Positions 1 to 5,444 of a DNA stretch of 8,351 nucleotides are shown one piece after another. Position numbers and translations under genes: made by a program. The DNA comes from Sphingomonas sp. (lineage in GTDB: Bacteria; Pseudomonadota; Alphaproteobacteria; Sphingomonadales; Sphingomonadaceae). The notes under the pieces are model-generated. The model had not been told where the DNA came from and did no database searches. It saw nothing but the letters and a program-made list of their open reading frames with translations. The stretch's first letter is position 1, and each line of letters starts with the position of its first letter. The stretch covers positions 1 through 8,351 of the forward strand of contig NZ_QFOB01000028.1 of assembly GCF_003248515.1 (NCBI RefSeq). The letters are read 5' to 3'.

Positions 1-1157
1 TCCATGGGGCGCTGACCTTCGGGTCCAGGCTCAACGCCGAACCGCTGCAAAACTGCAAACGTCTCAAAATTTCCGTTTAAAAGCGAACCCAACATCAGAC
101 TTTGCCCGTCTTCATTCTCGACGCTGGGATCGTGCCCCATCAGCAGCATTTCTGCTACAGCCTGGGGGTTTGTCATCCCATGCATGTGGCGGGCTTCAAA
201 GATATCAGGGTGTTCAGTGACTAGCCTCAATTCAAGCGGCGCAAGTTGCGTGAGATTATTGGAAGCGAATTCTTCTCTCCGCCGCGCTTCTTCCAGTTGT
301 TCCTCTGGCATCGTCATTCGACTAGCAAAATCATGGACAGAAAAAAACTGAGAAGCGTCAGCAGCTTCCTCTTTCATGCCATACAGAACGTCGCCCAACA
401 GATGTTCCGTGGGAAGTCCACCCTTGTCTAAGGCACGGTTGATTTTATCGACCGAATGGCACAACTCGGTGACGGTTAATTCGTCGTAATTTTCCGTGTT
501 GTCGATGTTTTCAACACGACACAGCAAATTCGGATCCCCGCCCTTGCTTAAAACTGTGTTGAAGCCGTAATAGCCATCCACCTTTTCATCAAACGCTGCC
601 AAACCACATATGGAGCCGACGTACCTCAAATTTTTTTCGGGGTACTCCCAGGTGATTTCCGCGTTCGGGTCATGGCGGTCGAAGTAGTCGCCAATGCTCG
701 ATGAATTCTTTTTGGTGAGCAAATCGTAAACTTCTGCGTCACTGTACTTTCGATTAACCCACTGGCTGTACTCTTCAACGGCACGGGTAATCACTTCCAC
801 CTTGTCGGCCGACGCATCAGTGAATGGATCGAAGGAAAGTTGAATGTAATCATTTTCGTCCGGATCCTGCACGTTGGGATCATACAGTTGATGCAAACCT
901 GGCTTCTCAATGCGGTCAACCTTTGCACCACTGTCAATGATCGCCTGGACATGACTTGCGTCTGTTTTATCTGAGTAGATTGCGTATTGAAGTGCGTTGC
1001 CAGCAAAATCAATTCCATCGCTTAGCTCGACAAGAAAAGTGTCGTTCACATTGTGACTTAAATGTGTTTCCTTGAAGTATTCCCTCAGTTCCTCGGGTGT
1101 CGCTGTATCGATAAAGGCAACAAATTCATCGTTGTTAAATATAGTTCGCTCGTTCAT
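1..1157 (-). CDS. Ankyrin-repeat-like protein, C-terminus beyond window (partial)
   Basis: The frame is open from an ATG at 1157 to the left edge (385 codons plus 2 bases), so the C-terminus is missing. The start is supported by an AGGGGG Shine-Dalgarno 4 nt upstream and by the shared promoter module. Degenerate ankyrin repeats are visible: residues about 53-81 (ending IIDSGAKVD), about 196-210 (TVLSKGGDPN) and about 329-376 (AEMLLMGHDPSVENEDGQS, then FGVEPG). A segment of about 70 residues seems to occur twice, around residues 8-80 and 139-210. Each copy has an acidic helix, then REYFKETH or GDYFDRHD, then an N-D-T or N-A-E motif, then an ankyrin-like stretch. The same segment opens the protein at 2119-3117. 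No signal peptide or membrane segment is seen. Ankyrin repeats normally bind other proteins; no catalytic motif is visible and the partner is unknown. The gene is last in a five-gene tandem array. Whether it ends in the RR(K)M tail of its neighbours cannot be seen here. Confidence 0.85.
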   Translation of the reverse strand, partial: MNERTIFNNDEFVAFIDTATPEELREYFKETHLSHNVNDTFLVELSDGIDFAGNALQYAIYSDKTDASHVQAIIDSGAKVDRIEKPGLHQLYDPNVQDPDENDYIQLSFDPFTDASADKVEVITRAVEEYSQWVNRKYSDAEVYDLLTKKNSSSIGDYFDRHDPNAEITWEYPEKNLRYVGSICGLAAFDEKVDGYYGFNTVLSKGGDPNLLCRVENIDNTENYDELTVTELCHSVDKINRALDKGGLPTEHLLGDVLYGMKEEAADASQFFSVHDFASRMTMPEEQLEEARRREEFASNNLTQLAPLELRLVTEHPDIFEARHMHGMTNPQAVAEMLLMGHDPSVENEDGQSLMLGSLLNGNFETFAVLQRFGVEPGPEGQRPM

Positions 1158-1169
1158 TAAACCCCCTAC

Positions 1170-1214
1170 TTGATTGATATTTCACCAATCAAACAGAAGC
1201 TGGGAATTTGTCAA
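1170..1214 (-). promoter_or_regulatory. Array promoter module 1 with dyad, upstream of the partial ankyrin gene
   Basis: Read on the minus strand: TTGACA (1214-1209), 15 nt, TTTGAT (1193-1188, a 4/6 match to a -10), then a dyad with arms AATCAA (1187-1192) and TTGATT (1170-1175) in plus-strand notation, then AGGGGG and the ATG at 1157. TTGACA begins 57 nt before the A of the ATG. The region 1160-1196 differs from 3858-3894 at a single base. The -10 assignment is inference because the spacing is 15 rather than 16-18; the conservation is directly visible. Confidence 0.7.
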
Positions 1215-1248
1215 TGGGTGATGGCGCCTAAAATCCAATTCTTGAAAT

Positions 1249-1272
1249 AAAGAAAGCCCGCTTATGCGGGCC
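1249..1272 (-). terminator. Intrinsic terminator after the 235-residue ankyrin gene
   Basis: GCCCGC (1256-1261), 4-nt loop, GCGGGC (1266-1271), followed on the minus strand by TTTCTTT. It lies 7 nt beyond the stop codon of the gene at 1279-1986 and upstream of promoter module 1, so it separates two transcription units. Confidence 0.88.
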
Positions 1273-1278
1273 TCCCTG

Positions 1279-1986
1279 TTACATCTTTCGCCGCATGATG
1301 GATTGTTGTTGTGACTCACCCAACTCGTTCAGTAAGTTCTTCTTGGTGATTACGCTCTCCATCAGCATTAAAGCTTCAGGGCGATCGTCCCAAAGCCAAG
1401 TGAAACCCACTTCGGTTGGAAGCTTGTTTTCTCCGTTCCTAACAGTCGGATCTACCCCTGCGTCCAACAGGTTTCTAATACCTTCAATGCCCTCATAAGC
1501 ATTACAAAGCATCATCGTTACATGGAGCGCTGTATTGCCATCCGCGTCCTGCGAATTTAAATCAATGCCGAGGTCTTTCATGATTTTAATGCCTTCGACA
1601 GACGCATGCTTTGCAATAAAGGACGCTTTTCCGTTCGAGATTGTCATTGAGGCCCCTGCGTCAACAAGCCGCTTCACGTTTTGAATGTCCCTTACAAAAC
1701 TAATCGCCGCGTCACCGTTATGATCTTGCACATTGAAATTGAACCCTGAAAGAGCCAGTTCATTGATTATTGCTGAACTTGCATCATTGTTCTTTAAGTG
1801 TGAGAAGTGCCTTGGCTCTATCAAGTCTGAGTAATTGTCCGCAATGAAAGCGGCGTCAGCTCCACGACCAAATAACCATTGAATATAAGTCCCATTGTGA
1901 TGAAATAACTCCTTGATTTTCTCACGTCCCCACATAGCGTCAATTTCACTGGCTTTAAGCAAATCATGCATCGTTCTAGTTTTCAT
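1279..1986 (-). CDS. Ankyrin-repeat protein with RRKM tail (235 aa, internally shortened paralog)
   Basis: The ATG at 1986 follows a very strong Shine-Dalgarno (GGAGGAGGGGGG). Ankyrin-type units cover roughly residues 68-115 (SGFNFNVQDHNGDAAISFV then KRLVDAGAS), 129-160 (IKIMKDLGIDLNSQDADG then NTALHV) and 167-195 (IRNLLDAGVDPTVRNGENKLP). The protein is a close paralog of the 332-residue neighbour: residues about 37-235 match its residues about 129-332, while the N-terminal 30 residues (DLLKASE, IKELFHH) match its start. About 92 residues holding the neighbour's first ankyrin units are absent. It ends ELGESQQQSIMRRKM, nearly identical to the neighbour. No signal peptide, membrane segment or enzyme motif is visible, so a soluble protein-binding role is likely and the target is unknown. 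It has its own promoter and terminator. It is intact, with no frameshift or internal stop. Confidence 0.92.
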   Translation of the reverse strand: MKTRTMHDLLKASEIDAMWGREKIKELFHHNGTYIQWLFGRGADAAFIADNYSDLIEPRHFSHLKNNDASSAIINELALSGFNFNVQDHNGDAAISFVRDIQNVKRLVDAGASMTISNGKASFIAKHASVEGIKIMKDLGIDLNSQDADGNTALHVTMMLCNAYEGIEGIRNLLDAGVDPTVRNGENKLPTEVGFTWLWDDRPEALMLMESVITKKNLLNELGESQQQSIMRRKM

Positions 1987-2002
1987 TCCCCCCTCCTCCG
2001 TA

Positions 2003-2045
2003 GTTTGACCTTACATCAATTAAACAGATGACTCCCTTTTGTCAA
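2003..2045 (-). promoter_or_regulatory. Array promoter module 2
   Basis: Minus strand: TTGACA (2045-2040), 15 nt, TTTAAT (2024-2019, 5/6 match to a -10), then a dyad with arms ttaaac (2020-2025) and gtttga (2003-2008) in plus-strand notation. Five of the six dyad positions pair. TTGACA begins 59 nt before the ATG at 1986. This copy has the best -10-like hexamer of the five. Confidence 0.7.
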
Positions 2046-2074
2046 TGAAATATCTATTCCGGATTGAAAGATAG

Positions 2075-2100
2075 AAAAAAGGCCCGCTTGAGCGGGCCTT
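2075..2100 (-). terminator. Intrinsic terminator after the 332-residue ankyrin gene
   Basis: A 9-bp stem aaggcccgc (2079-2087) and gcgggcctt (2092-2100) around the loop TTGA, followed on the minus strand by TTTTTTC. It lies about 19 nt past the stop of the gene at 2119-3117. Because it is flanked by T bases on one side and A bases on the other it may act weakly in both directions. Confidence 0.9.
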
Positions 2101-2118
2101 AGATCAACAAGATTTTTC

Positions 2119-3117
2119 TCACAACTTTCGCCGCATGATAGGTTGTTGTTGCGACTCACCCAATTCTTCCATCAATTTTCTCTTTGTGACCGCGCTTTCC
2201 AACAGCAATACAGCTTCACGGCGATATTCACCCGGGAAAGCCACTTGAGAAGGAAGCTTGCCATCAGTATTCCGAACAGTTGGATCAGCTCCGGCGTCCA
2301 ACAGATTTCTAATACCATCCAATCTGTTGCCATTTATCGCCAAGATATGAAGGGCGGTAAAATCACCATAACTATCTTTAGAATTCAAATCAACGCCAAG
2401 TTCTTTCATGATTTCAACACCCTCAGCAGATGAATTTCTCTCAATAAACCCTGCATCGCATTGATCCAAGAACGTTTCACCATCATTGTTCGGAATACGC
2501 ACCGAAGCTCCCGCATCAACAAGACGTTTCACAACACCAATGTCCTGCACCATGCTGAGCGCGGTGTCACCGCTCACATCCTGAACATTGAAGTCGTAAC
2601 CCGTAAGTGCCAGTTCATCTATGATTGCTGCACTTGCATCGTCGTTCTTTAAGTAGAAGAAATGCCTGGGCTTTATCAAGTCAGAATAATTTTCTGCAAT
2701 GAATGCTCCATCCGCCCCGTCTCGGAACAAAGTGAGGATGTGCGACTCTTTTGCCCTGGCACCATTTTTGACCAACAGTTCGATGCGATCTGCACCATTA
2801 GCAAGGTCTACCAATTCCTTGTCACCATCTAAGAACCCGTCGCCATAGTAATCACTCTTGCGAACTGGCGCGTTCACGTCTGCACCCAGTTCAATCAAAT
2901 CCCTCATCACATCAAGAACCATCTCTCTATCGTTATTGTTGATACTTTTGGACGCCACATAAGCAAGTGGGGTCAATAGAGTTTGGCTCGTACCTCCACT
3001 CACATAGAACGTCTCATTCACATCGTGTGTCTGAAAATATTCCTTGATTTCTCCACGATCCAAAACAGCTTCCCATTCATCGGTTTTAAGCAGTTCATTC
3101 AACTTCAAATTTGTCAT
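2119..3117 (-). CDS. Ankyrin-repeat protein with RRKL tail (332 aa)
   Basis: The start is set at the ATG at 3117, which follows an AAGGGGG Shine-Dalgarno at the standard distance from the shared promoter. An upstream in-frame ATG at 3156 would overlap the -10/dyad region and is rejected. The first 40 residues form the module shared with the gene at 1-1157 (DEWEAVLD, IKEYFQTHDVNETF). Ankyrin units follow: about 47-83 (LTPLAYVAS, then LIELGADVN), 104-120 (RIELLVKNGA), 161-206 (TGYDFNVQDVSGDTALSMV, KRLVDAGAS), 231-264 (IMKELGVDLNSKDS, TALHILA) and 266-294 (IRNLLDAGADPTVRNTDGKLP). The protein ends ELGESQQQPIMRRKL. It is cytoplasmic by appearance, with no secretion signal of the Sec type. Close similarity to the next gene downstream points to a tandem duplication. 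The protein-binding role comes from the ankyrin family; the partner is not known. Confidence 0.93.
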   Translation of the reverse strand: MTNLKLNELLKTDEWEAVLDRGEIKEYFQTHDVNETFYVSGGTSQTLLTPLAYVASKSINNNDREMVLDVMRDLIELGADVNAPVRKSDYYGDGFLDGDKELVDLANGADRIELLVKNGARAKESHILTLFRDGADGAFIAENYSDLIKPRHFFYLKNDDASAAIIDELALTGYDFNVQDVSGDTALSMVQDIGVVKRLVDAGASVRIPNNDGETFLDQCDAGFIERNSSAEGVEIMKELGVDLNSKDSYGDFTALHILAINGNRLDGIRNLLDAGADPTVRNTDGKLPSQVAFPGEYRREAVLLLESAVTKRKLMEELGESQQQPIMRRKL

Positions 3118-3135
3118 GGATACCCCCTTGCATAT

Positions 3136-3178
3136 GTTCAAGATGACTTTAATCAAACAGAAGATTGAATTTTGTCAA
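3136..3178 (-). promoter_or_regulatory. Array promoter module 3
   Basis: Minus strand: TTGACA (3178-3173), 15 nt, TTTGAT (3157-3152), then a dyad with arms tcaaac (3153-3158) and gttcaa (3136-3141) in plus-strand notation. The arms pair fully only if two G-T wobbles are allowed. TTGACA begins 61 nt before the ATG at 3117 and sits 3 nt from the A-tract of the preceding terminator, so one transcription unit ends almost exactly where the next promoter begins. Confidence 0.7.
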
Positions 3179-3181
3179 GAC

Positions 3182-3214
3182 AAAAAAGAAAGCCCGCTTG
3201 CGCGGGCCTTTTTT
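3182..3214 (-). terminator. Intrinsic terminator after the 207-residue ankyrin gene, possibly bidirectional
   Basis: GCCCGC (3192-3197), loop TTGC, GCGGGC (3202-3207). An A-rich tract (3182-3191) gives TTTCTTTTTT on the minus strand, and a T-tract (3209-3214) lies on the other side, so the structure could stop transcription from both directions. It lies about 16-23 nt after the stop of the gene at 3230-3853. Confidence 0.92.
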
Positions 3215-3229
3215 CAACACGTTCCTCCA

Positions 3230-3853
3230 TTACATTCGGCGCGTCATGGATTGTCTGCTGGGAACGCATTCTTCAATGGCCTGTTGTAAAACGCCGCGCT
3301 GCTCAGCCGCACGCTGATCTGCTTCCAGATACATGTTCATAGTACCGACGGCTTGGCTGTAGCTCTGACCACCGAACATTCGATCCTCAACACGTGCAGC
3401 GTTCATAACATCGACAGATTGTCCGTCTTCATCTTTAATGGTTGGGTCTGCACCATTCCGAACTAGCAGCTCCTGGCACTTTCCACAGTCTGTGTGGTGC
3501 AGTGGCGTCAACCCATAGGCGCCTTGACGATTGATATCAGCGCCTGCATCAATCAACAAGCTCACTACTTCAATGTCGTTGATATGCGCAGCAATGTGCA
3601 GTGGCGTTTCGCCATCCGCGTCCTGGGTGTTGACATCCGCACCGGCCGCAATGAGTTCTCGCACAATATTACGAGACTCATACCAAATCGAAGCTGACAA
3701 TAAAGAAACGCCATGGGCGTTCAGCACATTAAGATCAAGACCTTCCCCGATCATCTTTTGGATAGCCCCCACATCATCTTGCTTGATTGCCAGGTCAAGA
3801 CAATGCTCCAAAATATTGAAGCTGTTTGAAGTAATTGTTTCATCACCACTCAT
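3230..3853 (-). CDS. Ankyrin-repeat protein with TRRM tail (207 aa)
   Basis: The start is placed at the ATG at 3853 (MSGDE), which follows AGGGGG and the shared promoter. The in-frame ATG at 3886 lies inside the -10/dyad region and is unlikely. This is the most canonical ankyrin protein of the set: a partial first unit at about 14-45 (LDLAIKQDDVGAIQKMI, GLDLN), then about 46-78 (IVRELIAAGADVNTQDADG), 79-111 (ETPLHIAAHINDIEVVSLLI, DAGADIN) and 113-144 (LTPLHHTDCGKCQELLVRNGADPTIKDEDG). The last 60 residues are not ankyrin. They look helical (about 173-195, YLEADQRAAEQRGVLQQAIEE) and end SRQSMTRRM, matching the C-terminal tail of the neighbours. No signal peptide or catalytic motif is seen. The 5' leader is almost identical to that of the partial gene at 1-1157. 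No terminator separates it from the upstream gene, so some transcripts may be shared. Confidence 0.94.
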   Translation of the reverse strand: MSGDETITSNSFNILEHCLDLAIKQDDVGAIQKMIGEGLDLNVLNAHGVSLLSASIWYESRNIVRELIAAGADVNTQDADGETPLHIAAHINDIEVVSLLIDAGADINRQGAYGLTPLHHTDCGKCQELLVRNGADPTIKDEDGQSVDVMNAARVEDRMFGGQSYSQAVGTMNMYLEADQRAAEQRGVLQQAIEECVPSRQSMTRRM

Positions 3854-3866
3854 TACGAACCCCCTA

Positions 3867-3912
3867 TTTGATTGATATTTCACCAATCAAACAGAGGGCT
3901 CAAAATTGTCAA
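3867..3912 (-). promoter_or_regulatory. Array promoter module 4 with the best dyad
   Basis: Minus strand: TTGACA (3912-3907), 15 nt, TTTGAT (3891-3886), and a perfect 7-bp dyad with arms tttgatt (3867-3873) and aatcaaa (3885-3891) in plus-strand notation, then AGGGGG. TTGACA begins 59 nt before the ATG at 3853. The dyad overlaps the presumed -10 and the start of the transcript, a position suited to a repressor site (inference). Confidence 0.72.
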
Positions 3913-3944
3913 GCATGAATATCATTTTTTTGTGTATTTTGGTG

Positions 3945-5258
3945 TTACATGCGCCGCTTGAGTGGTGCAGGCTCATCTTCCAGCCCCACTGCTTCGGCCA
4001 GCAATTTCCGCTGATGTTCCGCCACAATGCTGGGAGCCCGCTCAATCAGATCACGCCAGACAGTTTTACGATTCACGTGAACCATGTATTCATCGGGCGT
4101 CTTTTTCCCGTATTCAGGGCTTTTAATAGTTGGATCGACGCCAAACTGAACAAGCATTTCCTGCATTCGGCGCGACTTTGCGCAATACAGCAATGCGCTA
4201 TCAACAGATAAGCCCAGTCGCACCATTCGTTTAAGTAACACTCTCGTGTATTCGTACGAGTCAAATTCAACAGTCGTCTCTTGAATTCCGCCCCATGCTC
4301 CAAGCTGGTTTGGGTAAGAGAATTCGACCAATTCTTTGAACAGATCATACTCATTAAATCTGTATGCAACAATCAGCGGATGTCGATCCAACCACTGTCC
4401 ATCCTTGTCTCGCAAGTCAAACCTGAGTCGGTATTCCTTGAAAATATAACGAGCAATTGCGGCTTTTCCGTCGTAGATCAACATGGACAAAAGAGGATAG
4501 CCATTTCCCATCACCATGTTGACATCTGCCCCCTTACTTACAAGCAACTTCGCCATAGCCGCTGAATTGGCACACAGAAGCGGACATTTCACGGTGTCAT
4601 GCACTTGACTGGGATTGGCTCCCCCTGCCAATAGAGTCCTGGCAATAGCAATTTTGTCGTTTCTCACTGCCACACACAGCGGCGTGTACCCGTCTCCATC
4701 AACTGCACTGTGGTCAGCTCCTGCGTCAAGCAGCAACTGCACAAGTTCAATTCGTTCATCCTGCACTGCCGAATGAAGGGGACTTGCATGCTTGGCTTCG
4801 TATTCCGTCAGTTCCCACGAACGGCTAACCCCAATGCTGGGATCCGCACCGTGCTCAATCAGCACTTTTGCAAAATCGTACGCGCCATCTTTGATGCACT
4901 CGTGCAACAAAGTTGTGTTTTTGTGCCCCTGGTCTGTGACGCTGCCCCCCAAGTGATAGTTGATGTTGACGCAGACTGAAACGATCTTTGTGAAGTCCTC
5001 AAGGCTTTTACGCAGATATGCTTCCCGCGCGCAGTACACACCCATCGATATCCGCTCACTTTCCGTCGAGCATTGCTCCATTGTCTTAAGGCTATTCTTC
5101 AAATCTAAAGACTGTTCTTCCTCAACACTGTCAGGAGTCGTTATCTCCATGTGCTTCGCTTTTCTTCGGGCGATATAGGAACCTATCTGAGAAACACCCT
5201 CACAGATACATGCCCCGACGATAATCATCAATGCAACAATCACTATCCAATTTTCCAT
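3945..5258 (-). CDS. Membrane-anchored ankyrin-repeat protein with KRRM tail (437 aa)
   Basis: The start is the ATG at 5258, 4 nt after AGGGGG and at the array-standard distance from TTGACA. A longer reading from 5378 would begin at the edge of the preceding terminator and lacks these signals. Residues about 4-24 (WIVIVALMIIVGACICEGV) form one hydrophobic segment followed by ARRKAK at 30-35. By the positive-inside rule this predicts a single N-terminal anchor with the rest in the cytoplasm. Ankyrin units: about 114-143 (TTLLHECIKDGAYDFAKVLI, HGADPSIG), 157-188 (SPLHSAVQDERIELVQLLLD, AGAD), 190-222 (YTPLCVAVRN, LLAGGANPS), 224-248 (LLVSKGADVN), 253-285 and a terminal unit about 354-382 (MLVQFGVDPTIKS). 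It ends RKLLAEAVGLEDEPAPLKRRM, the same tail type as the other array proteins. No intrinsic terminator follows, and the next promoter begins 33 nt after the stop. It is the only visible array member with a membrane anchor, which would place part of the system at the inner membrane. Confidence 0.93.
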   Translation of the reverse strand: MENWIVIVALMIIVGACICEGVSQIGSYIARRKAKHMEITTPDSVEEEQSLDLKNSLKTMEQCSTESERISMGVYCAREAYLRKSLEDFTKIVSVCVNINYHLGGSVTDQGHKNTTLLHECIKDGAYDFAKVLIEHGADPSIGVSRSWELTEYEAKHASPLHSAVQDERIELVQLLLDAGADHSAVDGDGYTPLCVAVRNDKIAIARTLLAGGANPSQVHDTVKCPLLCANSAAMAKLLVSKGADVNMVMGNGYPLLSMLIYDGKAAIARYIFKEYRLRFDLRDKDGQWLDRHPLIVAYRFNEYDLFKELVEFSYPNQLGAWGGIQETTVEFDSYEYTRVLLKRMVRLGLSVDSALLYCAKSRRMQEMLVQFGVDPTIKSPEYGKKTPDEYMVHVNRKTVWRDLIERAPSIVAEHQRKLLAEAVGLEDEPAPLKRRM

Positions 5259-5271
5259 AAAACCCCCTTTC

Positions 5272-5315
5272 TGGTTGCGATATATCCACCCAACCACGGA
5301 AGCCAATATTGTCAA
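5272..5315 (-). promoter_or_regulatory. Array promoter module 5, divergent -10 region
   Basis: Minus strand: TTGACA (5315-5310), 15 nt, CGTG then GTTGGG in place of TTTGAT, with a 6-bp dyad tggttg (5272-5277) and caacca (5291-5296). TTGACA begins 57 nt before the ATG at 5258. The -10 hexamer is lost, but both dyad arms changed together so pairing is kept. An alternative promoter is TTGGCT, 16 nt, TATATC slightly downstream. Confidence 0.55.
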
Positions 5316-5380
5316 TACCTTTTGTTGTACTTTGCAGTAACAAGCCCCAAGCCACTTTAAGAGTGGGATACAATCCAAAT

Positions 5381-5404
5381 AAAAAAGCCCGCTTTCGCGG
5401 GCTT
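5381..5404 (-). terminator. Intrinsic terminator after the 473-residue orphan gene
   Basis: An 8-bp stem aagcccgc (5385-5392) and gcgggctt (5397-5404) around the loop TTTC, followed on the minus strand by TTTTTTATT. It lies about 40 nt past the stop of the gene at 5445-6866 and isolates that gene from the ankyrin array. Confidence 0.92.
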
Positions 5405-5444
5405 GTTTTTACACACTTCGATTCACTGACGATTACGTTCAATA

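Noticed and set aside
246..431. Plus-strand frames opposite the ankyrin genes
   Set aside because: They lie entirely inside well-supported minus-strand genes, lack Shine-Dalgarno sequences and give protein-like sequence of no consistent character.
3118..3156. Longer start (ATG 3156) for the 332-residue ankyrin protein
   Set aside because: It begins inside the TTTGAT/dyad element and lacks a Shine-Dalgarno, while ATG 3117 has AAGGGGG at the array-standard distance.
3854..3886. Longer start (ATG 3886) for the 207-residue ankyrin protein
   Set aside because: It overlaps the -10-like hexamer of the shared promoter; ATG 3853 follows AGGGGG and matches the layout of the other array genes.
5259..5378. 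Longer start (ATG 5378) for the membrane-anchored ankyrin protein
   Set aside because: The added 40 residues would be encoded across the promoter module, beginning right at the preceding terminator; ATG 5258 has the expected AGGGGG and yields a proper N-terminal anchor.
1249..5404. GC-rich hairpins as a CRISPR or REP repeat family
   Set aside because: Each is directly followed by a T-tract in the direction of transcription and placed just after a stop codon; they are intrinsic terminators with different loops, not spaced repeats.
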